DNA from: Spirobacillus cienkowskii
Lineage (GTDB): Bacteria; Bdellovibrionota_B; Oligoflexia; Silvanigrellales; Silvanigrellaceae
Direction of reading: 5' to 3'
NCBI RefSeq assembly: GCF_037081835.1
Contig: NZ_CP146516.1
Coordinates: 2,714,501 to 2,778,500, forward strand
Length of the DNA: 64,000 nucleotides
Part shown: one piece after another, positions 1 to 7,967 of the stretch
Numbering within the stretch: position 1 is the first letter of the stretch
Layout: each line of letters begins with the position of its first letter
Notes under the pieces: model-generated
Databases searched by the model: none
Told to the model about the DNA's origin: nothing
What the model saw: the letters and a program-made list of their open reading frames with translations, nothing else
Made by a program: the position numbers and the translations under genes

Positions 1-617
1 TTTACGTCAAATGTTAAATATTGTTCTGTGACATGAACAAACGGATCAATTATTCCATTTATAATATATCTCTCAGAAAGACTATAAGTTACAGTAGGAT
101 CAATAATTGAAAACTGTGGAAAAGAATGGGCAGACGTAAAATCCTTCTTTTGTCCCAAACTTCTTCGAGAAATCACAGCAAACGGATTCATCTCAGTACC
201 TGTAGCTGGTAATGTTAATACACAACCAATTGGTAAAGCACTGTCTGATTCTGAGCCTTCTAGAATTAACCATGGATCATTTTTTTTAAATTTAACAGCA
301 TTTGCGATAAATTTACAGCCATCAATGACTGAACCACCACCAACTGCTAAAATAAAATCTATATTGTTTTTTTTACATAACTCTACTGCCTTTAATAAAG
401 TTTCATATTCTGGATTAGGTTCTATACCCTGAAATTCAATTACTTGTTTATGCGCAAGAGCTTGTTTGATTTGTTCATAAATTCCGTTGCTTTTTATTGA
501 ACCACTACCGTACGCAAATAAAATTTTATTTCTATTAGTTAACAATGCTGGCAAATGCCCAATAGTTCCTTGACCAAACATAATTTTTACAGGATTATAA
601 TATTCAAAATTATACAT
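1..617 (-). CDS. Iron-containing alcohol dehydrogenase (YqhD/BDH-like), partial
   Basis: The coding region runs off the left edge of the window, leaving about 205 N-terminal residues. The ATG at 617 follows a good AAAGGGAAG ribosome site, and the gene starts 18 bases after the gcvPB stop, so it looks like the last visible gene of the glycine cleavage operon. The product carries the NAD(P)-binding signature AVGGGSVIDGCKFIA and the segment ending DPFVHVTEQYLT, which supplies the first metal ligands (Asp and His) in the NADPH-dependent butanol/aldehyde reductases of the YqhD group. The expected reaction is reduction of an aldehyde to an alcohol in the cytoplasm. The C-terminal half with the remaining His ligands lies outside the window. 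A link to glycine metabolism is not evident beyond the spacing. Confidence 0.85.
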   Translation of the reverse strand, partial: MYNFEYYNPVKIMFGQGTIGHLPALLTNRNKILFAYGSGSIKSNGIYEQIKQALAHKQVIEFQGIEPNPEYETLLKAVELCKKNNIDFILAVGGGSVIDGCKFIANAVKFKKNDPWLILEGSESDSALPIGCVLTLPATGTEMNPFAVISRRSLGQKKDFTSAHSFPQFSIIDPTVTYSLSERYIINGIIDPFVHVTEQYLTFDV

Positions 618-635
618 AATCTTCCCTTTAATAAC

Positions 636-2108
636 TTATAAAAATTGATATTTTAATTTTAATTCTCTTGCAGCTTTAGACTCATCTACTTTTTGTCTAA
701 AAACTCTTTTAGGATATGTCATGGTTGCGTCCTCAGAATTTATAATTTCTTTTAAAGATAAAATAAAGCGATCTAATTCATTTTTATTCTCTGTTTCTGT
801 AGGCTCTATCATAAGTGCGTTTTTAACACACAAAGGAAAGTGCACTGTTGGAGGATGAATACCATAATCAATAAGCGCTTTAGCAAGTTTATTGGTATCC
901 CAATTTTTTTCTTTTAAATTTTTATCGTTAAAAACAACTTCATGCAAATGTTGGCCATCAATTGGAATATTTAACACACTTTTTAATTGTGATTTTAAAT
1001 AATTAGAGTTTAAAATTGCATCTTCACTCACTTTACGAAGTCCTTCTGCCCCTAACGCCCTAATGTAACACCAAGCTCTAACAAACATTCCATAATTTCC
1101 ATAAAAAGACTTAACTCTTCCTATTGATTTTGAATGAGAATAATTCATAAAATACTGATCATTGTTTTTTTCAATACGAGGAATTGGCAAATAAGGTATT
1201 AGTTTTTCACTCACAGCAATTGGTCCACTGCCAGGACCACCCCCTCCATGAGGAGTTGTAAAAGTTTTGTGCAAATTAAATTGAATAACATCTGCGCCAC
1301 AATCTCCGGGACGACTTAAACCTAAAACTGCATTCATATTTGCGCCATCAATATATAAAAGTGCATCTTTTTCATGAAGAATTTGAGAAATTTCATAAAT
1401 ATTTTTTTCAAAAAAACCTAAAGTATTTGGATTTGTAATCATCATTGCAGCAACATCATCATTTAAAACTTCTCTAATTGCTTCTAAAGTTACATAACCA
1501 TTTTCACCTGTGTTAACTTGAATGGTTTGAAATCCTGCTAAAGCTGCACTTGCTGGGTTTGTTCCGTGTGCAGTATCCGCAGTAATAATTGTTTTTTTAC
1601 TTTTACCTTTATTACGATGATATGCTGAAATTAATAATAATCCAGTAAATTCTCCTTGAGCACCCGCGCTAGGTTGCAAAGAAACTGCTGACAATCCCGT
1701 TATCTCTTTTAAATCTTCCTGAAGCTCATACATAATTTGTAAATGACCTTGTGACCATTCTTCAGGATCGTAAGGATGCATTTCACAAATTTCGGAACTT
1801 CTTGCAATGTCTTCATTAAACCTAGGATTATGTTTCATTGTGCACGATCCTAACGGATAAAATCCTAAATCAATTGCACAATTCCAAGTTGAAAGACGTG
1901 TGTAATGGCGCACCACTTCAGGCTCTGATAATTCCGGAAGTTTTGCCGCTTTTTGTCTTAAGTAAGAAGAATATTTTTTATGTAACTCTACAGGTGGAAC
2001 ATCTAGTTTTGAAAATGCGATACCTCTAGCGCCTGGTCTTGAATTTTCAAATAATAAATTTTCTTCTAAAACAACATTTTGAGTGGTATATTTATTTAAA
2101 ATACTCAT
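636..2108 (-). CDS. gcvPB: Glycine dehydrogenase (decarboxylating) subunit 2
   Basis: This is the C-terminal-type half of the P protein, the PLP enzyme that decarboxylates glycine and passes the aminomethyl group to lipoylated GcvH. The pyridoxal lysine lies at about residue 281 in FNLHKTFTTPHGGGGPGSGP, followed by the glycine-rich loop typical of GcvP. The 490-residue length fits the two-subunit form found in Firmicutes, archaea and many deltaproteobacteria. A longer reading from a TTG at 2126 is possible, but the ATG at 2108 has an AAGGGA ribosome site 7-8 bases upstream and starts just after the gcvPA stop, so I use it. It would work as a heterodimer with the product of the adjacent gene. 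Confidence 0.95.
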   Translation of the reverse strand: MSILNKYTTQNVVLEENLLFENSRPGARGIAFSKLDVPPVELHKKYSSYLRQKAAKLPELSEPEVVRHYTRLSTWNCAIDLGFYPLGSCTMKHNPRFNEDIARSSEICEMHPYDPEEWSQGHLQIMYELQEDLKEITGLSAVSLQPSAGAQGEFTGLLLISAYHRNKGKSKKTIITADTAHGTNPASAALAGFQTIQVNTGENGYVTLEAIREVLNDDVAAMMITNPNTLGFFEKNIYEISQILHEKDALLYIDGANMNAVLGLSRPGDCGADVIQFNLHKTFTTPHGGGGPGSGPIAVSEKLIPYLPIPRIEKNNDQYFMNYSHSKSIGRVKSFYGNYGMFVRAWCYIRALGAEGLRKVSEDAILNSNYLKSQLKSVLNIPIDGQHLHEVVFNDKNLKEKNWDTNKLAKALIDYGIHPPTVHFPLCVKNALMIEPTETENKNELDRFILSLKEIINSEDATMTYPKRVFRQKVDESKAARELKLKYQFL

Positions 2109-2118
2109 TTTTATTCCC

Positions 2119-3480
2119 TTATCCAAATTTTTTGAAAATATCTACTAACTTATCAATTTCATCTCGAGTTTTTTTCTCGGTCACTGCAACCAACAAACCG
2201 TTTTTATCTTCAGGATAAAATCTTTCTAAAGAAACACCAGGAACAAAATTGAGTTCAATACACTTACTAATAAATTCTTTTGAAGATAAATTTAGATCAA
2301 TAATAAACTCATTAAAAGATAATGAGTTTGGATATCTTAATTTTACTTTTCCAGTTTTTAATAATTCTGTCTTAGCGTATTCTGATTTTGCTAAATTTTG
2401 TTCACCTAATTCTACAAAACCACTTTTACCAACCAGAGCTAGCCAAATACTCGCCCATAAAGCACATAAATTTTGATTAGTACAAATATTAGAAGTCGCT
2501 TTTTCTCTTCTTATATGCTGCTCTCTCGTGCTTAAAGTTAATGTAAAACTCCTTTTCCCTTGAGCATCGATTGTTTCACCGCACAATCGACCTGGCATTT
2601 GCCTGACATAATCAATTCGTGATGTAAAAAGACCTAAATACGGCCCTCCAAAAGATTGTGGTAAACCAAAACTTTGTCCTTCTCCTATTGCAATATCTGC
2701 TTGATATTCTCCTGGAGCTGTAAATAATGATAAACTTAACGGCTCAGTAATATTAGAAACAAATAGTGCTTCTTTTGAATGAACCATGTTACTTAACAAC
2801 TTCATATTCTCGATACATCCAAAAAAGTTTGGACTTTGCACAATAGCTAAGGCAACATTTTCATCTAACATATTGCGCAACGAATCATTTGAAGTCACAC
2901 CGTTTTCATCAACTGGTATTAAAGAAACTTCTACCCCAAGATTTGTTAAATAAGTTTTTAACACTTCTACATATTCTGGATGGACACCTTTAGAAATTAA
3001 AATTCTTTTTCTATTTTTTTTTATTCTTAATCCCATTAGTACTGCTTCTGCCATGCTTGTTGCACCATCATAATGCGAAGCATTTGAAACATCCATATCA
3101 AAAATTTCAGCAATCATGCTTTGAAATTCAAATAACGATTGTAATGTCCCTTGCGAAAATTCTGGCTGATAAGGTGTATAAGAAGTTAAAAACTCACCTC
3201 TTAATGTTAATTGATTAACAACTGAAGGGCAAAAATGATCATAAACACCTGCTCCTATAAAACTTAGCGCATTTTTTTTGTTTCGGGAATTTTTAAATAA
3301 GAGATTAAGTTTTCTTTTAATCTCCATTTCAGATAAACCTTCTGTAATTGAAAGTTGATTTTTAAACCGTAAATTTTTTGGAATACCATTTAAGAGATCT
3401 TCAATATTTTTTATTCCACATGCTGCAAGCATTTCTTTTCTGTCTTGCTCAGTGGTTGGAAGAAAACGATGCTCTAACAT
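2119..3480 (-). CDS. gcvPA: Glycine dehydrogenase (decarboxylating) subunit 1
   Basis: This is the N-terminal-type half of the glycine decarboxylase P protein, about 453 residues. It begins MLEHRFLPTTEQDRKEML and contains the family segments SFIGAGVYDHFCPSVV, YTPYQPEFSQGTLQSLFEFQ and GEGQSFGLPQSFGGPYLG. I choose the ATG at 3480 because a GAGGGAG ribosome site lies six bases upstream; the in-frame TTG at 3495 falls inside that site's leader. The gene begins just after a terminator-like hairpin downstream of gcvH, so its expression may be lower than that of gcvTH. It partners GcvPB, whose ATG lies 10 bases after this gene's stop. Confidence 0.95.
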   Translation of the reverse strand: MLEHRFLPTTEQDRKEMLAACGIKNIEDLLNGIPKNLRFKNQLSITEGLSEMEIKRKLNLLFKNSRNKKNALSFIGAGVYDHFCPSVVNQLTLRGEFLTSYTPYQPEFSQGTLQSLFEFQSMIAEIFDMDVSNASHYDGATSMAEAVLMGLRIKKNRKRILISKGVHPEYVEVLKTYLTNLGVEVSLIPVDENGVTSNDSLRNMLDENVALAIVQSPNFFGCIENMKLLSNMVHSKEALFVSNITEPLSLSLFTAPGEYQADIAIGEGQSFGLPQSFGGPYLGLFTSRIDYVRQMPGRLCGETIDAQGKRSFTLTLSTREQHIRREKATSNICTNQNLCALWASIWLALVGKSGFVELGEQNLAKSEYAKTELLKTGKVKLRYPNSLSFNEFIIDLNLSSKEFISKCIELNFVPGVSLERFYPEDKNGLLVAVTEKKTRDEIDKLVDIFKKFG

Positions 3481-3493
3481 AATTAGCTCCCTC

Positions 3494-3522
3494 AAAAAAA
3501 AAGACGGGTAGCAATACCCGTC
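3494..3522 (-). terminator. Intra-operon terminator/attenuator between gcvH and gcvPA
   Basis: On the minus strand a perfect 8-bp stem (GACGGGTA / TACCCGTC, 3522-3515 and 3510-3503) with a 4-base loop is followed directly by nine T residues. That is a textbook intrinsic terminator. It ends only a few bases before the gcvPA ribosome site, so partial termination between gcvTH and gcvPAB is likely. Confidence 0.8.
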
Positions 3523-3542
3523 AACCTAAATTTTTAAACTAT

Positions 3543-3929
3543 TTACTGCGCTCCTGAGATATATTTTTCATACTCATCTGCGGTCATTAATTCTTCTGGC
3601 TGCTTTGCAATCTCGACCTTAACCAGCCAACCTTTATGATATGCATCTGCAACTAAACTTTCTGGCGCATCGACTATTGCATTATTTATTTCTACCACCT
3701 TACCTGTTGCGGGAGAAAATAATTCGCTTACCGCTTTTGTAGATTCTATTGTCCCAAAAGCTTTATGCGCTACTAAACTACTGCCTATTGCTGGTAATTC
3801 AATGTAAACAACATCACCAAGTTGTTCAAGCGCAAAACCTGTTACTCCTATAGAAGCTTTATCGCCTTCTATTCTTATCCATTCATGCTCTTTTGTATAT
3901 TTTAGCTCATTGGGTAATGATGACGGCAT
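3543..3929 (-). CDS. gcvH: Glycine cleavage system H protein
   Basis: The 128-residue protein is the lipoyl carrier that shuttles the aminomethyl group from the P protein to the T protein and is re-oxidised by lipoamide dehydrogenase. The lipoylation lysine is Lys65 in GTIESTKAVSEL, and the N-terminal YTKEHEWIRIEGD segment is diagnostic. Its length matches the usual 125-130 residues. It sits 37 bases after gcvT and before the hairpin that separates it from gcvPAB, so it is probably cotranscribed with gcvT. Confidence 0.96.
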   Translation of the reverse strand: MPSSLPNELKYTKEHEWIRIEGDKASIGVTGFALEQLGDVVYIELPAIGSSLVAHKAFGTIESTKAVSELFSPATGKVVEINNAIVDAPESLVADAYHKGWLVKVEIAKQPEELMTADEYEKYISGAQ

Positions 3930-3966
3930 AAATTTTCCCTTCTATTAAACGATTCCAAATAAAATA

Positions 3967-5092
3967 CTAAGACTGAACACTACCGTGAACAAAAAAAGGT
4001 TTTTTTACTACGACAGCGCGTTTTTTTTCGCCTCGAACTTCAATCCATAATTGTGTTCCAACTTGAGAACTATTTGAACTAACATAACCCATTCCAATAT
4101 TTTTTGACAAAGACGGAGAAGGGCATCCGCTTGTTACTATGCCAATTTCTTGATTTGGTTCTGATGTTGCAAAAATCTTGTAGCCACTTCTTCCTATTGC
4201 TTTATCAAGCATTTCAAAAGCAATTAATCTTTTCTGTAGTCCATTTTCTTTTTGACTTAGAAGTGAATTTTTACCGATAAAATTATTTTTTTCAAATTTA
4301 GTGATCCAAGACAAACCACATTCTAATGCCGTTGTTGAACTGTCCATGTCGTTTCCATAAAGTAAATATCCACATTCTAAACGCAAAGTATCCCGGGCTC
4401 CTAAACCACAAGGCTTAACTCCTAAAGATTTACCTGCCTGAAAAATTCCTCTCCACACCTTCACTGCAGCACTAGCAGGAATGTACATTTCATAGCCTAA
4501 TTCCCCAGTATATCCAGTTCGAGCAATAATTGAGGGTGCGCCAAGAACTTTTCCTTCACTAAAATGATAATAATTTAAATTTTCAATTTTTATATCAACA
4601 ATTGCAGATACTAAGTTACGACTCTGATGAACCTTGAACAGCAATTTGTGCATAATCACAACTTAAGTTTTCGAGAATCACTCCTTGTTGAGGTAAATGT
4701 TCTTTTAACCAAAGATAATCTTTTTCAATATTGCTTGCATTGACACAAATAAAGAAAGAGTCGATTCCTCGTCGATAAATAACAATATCATCAACTAATG
4801 TTCCATTTTCATAACAAAACGCATTGTATTGTGCTTGGCCAATAGAAATTTTTGAAACATCATTTAACGTCATGAGTTGCAAAAACTCAAGAGCGCCTCG
4901 TCCCATGATGTTAATCTCTCCCATATGACTGACATCAAAAACCCCAACCGCAGCTCTGGTACATTTGTGTTCGTCAATGATACCGGAGTATTGAACTGGC
5001 ATTTTCCAACCAGCAAAAGGCACTATTTTTGCGCCAAATGCCACATGTTCATCATATAAGGGAGTAACTTTTAAATTTTGATCTGTAGACAT
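3967..5092 (-). pseudogene. gcvT: Glycine cleavage T protein (aminomethyltransferase), frameshifted
   Basis: Two overlapping frames together make one GcvT of about 370 residues, the normal size. The first frame (5092 to 4616) starts MSTDQNLKVTPLYDEH and includes FAGWKMPVQYSG and FDVSHMGEI; it stops after DYAQIAVQGSSES. The second frame resumes as HQSRNLVSAIVD and runs to 3967 through ARTGYTGELGYEMY and GLGARDTLRLECG. The break is near 4630/4631, where GGT-T-CAT-CAG should read as a GP-x-S motif (for example GGT CCT CAT CAG). Either two bases are lost or one is gained. All domains are otherwise intact, so this is either a very recent mutation or a sequence error. The enzyme transfers the methylene group to tetrahydrofolate. 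Confidence 0.85.
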
Positions 5093-5105
5093 AGGAGGCT
5101 ACCTC
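5093..5105 (-). promoter_or_regulatory. gcvT ribosome site inside a small hairpin
   Basis: On the minus strand the leader reads GAGGTAGCCTCCT directly before the gcvT ATG. The Shine-Dalgarno GAGG (5105-5102) can pair with CCTC (5098-5095) across a 3-base loop, which would sequester it. The stem is only four pairs, so the effect is uncertain. Confidence 0.4.
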
Positions 5106-5132
5106 ACATTTCAGAAATTGCATGCAAGGTTC

Positions 5133-5161
5133 ATACTCCTGTGACAAATCAAAAGAGTCAA
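5133..5161 (-). promoter_or_regulatory. Possible gcv operon promoter
   Basis: A near-consensus -35 box TTGACT (5161-5156, minus strand) is followed after 17 bases by GAGTAT (5138-5133), a poor -10 match. It lies about 40 bases upstream of gcvT. I see no glycine-riboswitch core in this short leader. Confidence 0.35.
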
Positions 5162-5170
5162 CTCAAAAAA

Positions 5171-5201
5171 ATTTAATAATGCTAAACTATTTTTTTAGCA
5201 T
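5171..5201 (-). terminator. Probable ppa terminator
   Basis: The minus strand forms an 8-bp stem ATGCTAAA/TTTAGCAT (5201-5194 and 5186-5179) with the ppa stop codon in the loop, followed by TATTAAATTTTTTT. The stem has few GC pairs, so termination may be incomplete. Confidence 0.5.
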
Positions 5202-5750
5202 TTCTTTATTACGATTATAAAAATCTATTGCTTCGCTGACCACATTTTCAGCTTCAGTTTTGCCAAACCAGCCAACAATTTCTACTTTTTTGTTTTCTAA
5301 TAGCTTATAAGTTTTAAAAAATTGCTCTAATTCTTTTAAATAATGTGGGTTAAATGCATCAACTTCTTTAATATCATTAATATGTTTAAACTGAGGATCA
5401 TCACAATGAACTGCTAAAATTTTATCGTCCGCATCACCGCCATCAACCATCTTCATGTATCCGATAACCTTAACCTTCATCATACTAAGAGGTTGCACAG
5501 GTTCCTGACCAATAACCATAACATCAAGAGGATCACAATCATCGCAGTAAGTTTGTGGAATAAAACCATAGTTAATAGGATAATACATAGGACTAGAAAG
5601 AACTCTATCTAAATTTAATAGCCCTGATTCTTTATCAATTTCATATTTATTTTTCGAACCACGAGAAATTTCAATGATTGCAGTAACAAGTGAAGGAGGC
5701 TTATCTCCTATGCTGACTGCATGCCATGGATGCCAAGGATTTACTGACAT
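5187..5750 (-). CDS. ppa: Inorganic pyrophosphatase
   Basis: This is a soluble family I pyrophosphatase that hydrolyses PPi to two phosphates and drives biosynthetic reactions forward. The metal-binding core is visible in GFIPQTYCDDCDPLDVMVIG (matching D-x-D-P-x-D), preceded by MYYPINYG, with the later acidic segment DGGDADDKILAV. From the ATG at 5750 the protein has 187 residues, close to the family norm of 170-200. That start follows GGAG seven bases upstream; the reading from the TTG at 5762 would put the ribosome site inside the gene. It is divergent from the next gene. Confidence 0.95.
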   Translation of the reverse strand: MSVNPWHPWHAVSIGDKPPSLVTAIIEISRGSKNKYEIDKESGLLNLDRVLSSPMYYPINYGFIPQTYCDDCDPLDVMVIGQEPVQPLSMMKVKVIGYMKMVDGGDADDKILAVHCDDPQFKHINDIKEVDAFNPHYLKELEQFFKTYKLLENKKVEIVGWFGKTEAENVVSEAIDFYNRNKEMLKK

Positions 5751-5903
5751 AATATACTCCAAAAATTAGTAGCAATAACAAATCCTACCTTATAAAAAGT
5801 CATTACTGGTAGGACAGTGATAACGGTATGTTTTACATGCAGATTGCTCATTTGTGAAGAAAAAAATTTTGCTTAAAAAAATTGCTTAAAATTTGAGGTA
5901 AGT

Positions 5904-6293
5904 ATGACAATTCAAAAAAAACCAAAACCAGTAAAATTAGAGTGGCAAGGGAGTATTTCTAATTCATTAAACTCATCTGACTCTGAAGCAGTCTCAATTA
6001 AAAACTCTGAAAAGAAAAACGAGGTACTTCAAGAAAAGAACGCTAAACACTTATCAGGAAAAGCTCACATCAAAATTGAAAAAAAGGGTAGGGCAGGGAA
6101 ACCTGTCATCATTATCTATAATTTTTCAGATCCAGAAAGTCAAAATCAAGAAAGCTTAAAGAAACTCTGCGCCAGTTTAAAAAACAAACTAGCATGCGGC
6201 GGAACTATTGAAAATAACGAAATTTTACTTACAATCCGAGATGTAGAAAAAGTAAAAGCAGCACTTTTGAGCTTAAATATTATCATTTCATAA
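5904..6293 (+). CDS. yciH: SUI1/eIF1-like translation factor (YciH family)
   Basis: The 129-residue protein has a charged, low-complexity N-terminus of about 55 residues and a C-terminal SUI1 domain. The diagnostic segments are IKIEKKGRAGKPVIIIYNF and LKNKLACGGTIENNEILL, matching the K-G-R-x-G-K and C-G-G motifs of bacterial YciH and eIF1. Members of this family bind the small ribosomal subunit and affect initiation fidelity; the role in this organism is inferred. The ATG follows GAGGTAAGT, a strong ribosome site. It is probably cotranscribed with the DUF4442 gene 24 bases downstream. Confidence 0.88.
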   Translation: MTIQKKPKPVKLEWQGSISNSLNSSDSEAVSIKNSEKKNEVLQEKNAKHLSGKAHIKIEKKGRAGKPVIIIYNFSDPESQNQESLKKLCASLKNKLACGGTIENNEILLTIRDVEKVKAALLSLNIIIS

Positions 6294-6317
6294 TTCTTTT
6301 GTATAAAGGGAAAAATT

Positions 6318-6797
6318 TTGAAAATTTTTGATCAATTAAAAACTAAAATGCCCACAGATCTTCTCTTTAAATTGATGCGGTTTTGGCCTCCTTATTTAGG
6401 TGCAGGAATAAAAGTTAGAAATATTGATAATAAATTTTTAAGCTTAGATACTGAAATGAACTTAACTTGGTACAATAAAAACTTCGTTGGAACTCATTTT
6501 GGCGGCTCGTTGTATGCCATGACTGATCCTTTTTATATGCTAATACTCATTAAACAATTAGGTTCCAGCTATATAGTGTGGGATAAAGCTTCTAAAATTG
6601 AATATTTAAAACCTGGCAAAGGAAAAGTGAAAGCGCATTTTGAGTTCACCCAAGAAGAAATAGATGAAATTATTTTAAAATCTAAAGAAAAAAAGAAACA
6701 CATTTTTAATAAAGAAGTTTTTATCTTTGATGAAGTAGGAGATATTGTAGCAAAAGTCGAGAAAACTCTTTATGTGAAAAAAAATTCTGCTGTTTGA
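6318..6797 (+). CDS. DUF4442 hotdog-fold protein (thioesterase-like)
   Basis: The 159-residue protein resembles DUF4442 proteins, which have a hotdog fold related to acyl-CoA thioesterases. The supporting features are the N-terminal FWPPYLGAGIKV, the segment NLTWYNKNFVGTHFGGSLYAMTDP in the position of the hotdog helix, and the final strands EVGDIVAKVEKTLYVKK. A substrate cannot be assigned. The start is a TTG at 6318 with AAAGGGA six bases upstream, and no ATG is better placed. It follows the YciH gene closely and precedes a hairpin at 6848-6872. Confidence 0.75.
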   Translation: MKIFDQLKTKMPTDLLFKLMRFWPPYLGAGIKVRNIDNKFLSLDTEMNLTWYNKNFVGTHFGGSLYAMTDPFYMLILIKQLGSSYIVWDKASKIEYLKPGKGKVKAHFEFTQEEIDEIILKSKEKKKHIFNKEVFIFDEVGDIVAKVEKTLYVKKNSAV

Positions 6798-6847
6798 AAC
6801 CTTTTTTTTGCATGAAGTAAAAGATAAATCTATCTGTTGTTGTGCTT

Positions 6848-6872
6848 TTTACAATGGATATTTCATTGTAAA
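6848..6872 (+). terminator. Hairpin downstream of the DUF4442 gene
   Basis: A perfect 9-bp inverted repeat TTTACAATG/CATTGTAAA with a 7-base loop is followed by a pyrimidine-rich stretch (TTTCTCCCTTTT). It lies 50 bases after the stop and is a plausible weak terminator. Confidence 0.45.
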
Positions 6873-7006
6873 TTTCTCCCTTTTAAAGCTACAAAAATGA
6901 ATTTTTAGATTGTTCAATTAAAAATAATTATTTTTTAAACATCATAAATAGAGGTTGAATTGAAATGGTGGTGGGGTTTATTCTTGAACTTCGCTCAAAA
7001 AATTCC
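6873..7006. other. Intergenic, nothing recognised
   Basis: This completes the roughly 275-base gap between the DUF4442 gene and the toxin-antitoxin locus. Apart from the hairpin before it and the promoter after it I see no open frame, repeat or RNA gene. Confidence 0.6.
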
Positions 7007-7048
7007 TTGAATTTTAAGCTTTAATCGATATACTAAAGTATATCGATT
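7007..7048 (+). promoter_or_regulatory. Toxin-antitoxin promoter overlapping a palindromic operator
   Basis: A -35 box TTGAAT (7007-7012) and a -10 box TATACT (7029-7034) are 16 bases apart. The -10 overlaps a perfect 11-bp inverted repeat AATCGATATAC/GTATATCGATT (7023-7033 and 7038-7048, 4-base loop). This is the layout expected for an operon autorepressed by its own HTH antitoxin. Confidence 0.75.
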
Positions 7049-7073
7049 TTTTACCGATAGGCAGGAGATATAT

Positions 7074-7384
7074 ATGTGGGATGTCGAGTTTTGGGAAGAC
7101 AGAAGAGGAAAAAGGCCAGTTGAAAAATGGTTTAAGGATCTTCCTAAAATTGACAAAAAGGAAATCGCTAAACTTTTTGGTCTATTGGAAACCTTTGTCT
7201 ATGAATCCATGCCAAAAATCTGGGAGGAGGTTTATATGAGCTAAGAACTCGAACAAAAGGAGCTGGTTTTCGAGTTTACTACACTTTCCAAAATGAAAAA
7301 CTGATTATTTTGCTTGTTGCTGGTGATAAATCAACGCAACAGCGAGATATTCAAAAGGCAAGAGAAATAAAGGAGAAATTATGA
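7074..7384 (+). pseudogene. HigB/Gp49-like (RelE superfamily) toxin, frameshifted
   Basis: The first frame (7074-7244, 56 codons) reads MWDVEFWEDRRGKRPVEKWF and continues to MPKIWEEVYMS before a stop. In the next frame the family's C-terminal core continues as GLYELRTRTKGAGFRVYYTF and LIILLVAGDKSTQQRDIQKA, ending at 7384. Adding one A to the run of five at 7214-7218 restores PKNLGGGLYELR and a normal toxin of about 103 residues. Such toxins are ribosome-dependent mRNA endonucleases. As given the toxin is inactive. The last codons overlap the antitoxin start (ATGA), the usual toxin-first HigBA arrangement. A ribosome site (AGGAGATATAT) precedes the ATG. Confidence 0.82.
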
Positions 7385-7680
7385 GAAAAAACTGGCGTGA
7401 AATTAGAAAAAACTATTTTACACAAGACGAATTAGATGAAATCAATCATGAAGTTTCAAAAGAAACAATACTGCTCAGAAAACTCCAAGATACCATTTCA
7501 AAAGAAGTCGCTGTTTATATGGCTAAAGAAAGCATTGGCTTTAATGAACTTATGCGTAGAATGCATTCAAGCCCAAGACAAATGTCGAAAATCATAAAAG
7601 GCGATTGCAACCTTACTATGCTCTCTATTGCTGAACTTGCAGCTATTATTGGCAAAGATGTTGAAATAACTTTTAAGTAA
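7381..7680 (+). CDS. HigA-like XRE-family antitoxin
   Basis: The 99-residue protein has a helix-turn-helix of the Cro/XRE type in its C-terminal half: VAVYMAKESIGFNELMRRMH (helices 1-2), SSPRQMSKIIKGDCNLTMLS (recognition helix) and IAELAAIIGKDVEITF. The N-terminal half is charged and probably neutralises the toxin. It overlaps the toxin's final codons, so the two are translationally coupled. The protein likely binds the palindrome at 7023-7048 and represses its own operon. With the toxin frameshifted, it stands as an orphan antitoxin unless the frameshift is an error. Confidence 0.85.
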   Translation: MRKNWREIRKNYFTQDELDEINHEVSKETILLRKLQDTISKEVAVYMAKESIGFNELMRRMHSSPRQMSKIIKGDCNLTMLSIAELAAIIGKDVEITFK

Positions 7681-7967
7681 AAAACACTTTTTTGGTTAGA
7701 AACTAAAATAAATATTAATTGGCATAATTACAAGCGGCCTCATATGTCTCTCAATGACACAGTTTAAAGAGCACTCTCCTAACAATAATTGTACAGCATA
7801 TTTTTTTTAGGGATTTTTACATTTGAAAAATCATTACAATTTCTAGATAATATTCCTGATATCTCAAGATTTGTATTCAATTTTTCGCAAAAATAAACAA
7901 ATTTTTTTGCCTCAACCAAAGTTTTTACTAGATATAAAAATTAATATTATAATAATAATATATTTTT
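7681..7967. other. AT-rich intergenic stretch, no gene recognised
   Basis: This gap follows the antitoxin. It contains a short frame ending near 7908 (about 36 codons, no ATG and no ribosome site) that reads protein-like but cannot be supported as a gene. Base composition falls sharply towards 7,900, where the two AT-rich membrane genes begin. Confidence 0.5.

Noticed and set aside
5093-5186. Glycine riboswitch upstream of gcvT
   Set aside because: The leader is under 100 bases and lacks the conserved glycine aptamer core, so the common riboswitch is not present here.
7801-7908. Short protein-like frame after the antitoxin
   Set aside because: About 36 codons, no ATG, no ribosome site and no continuation upstream; could be a remnant but cannot be supported.
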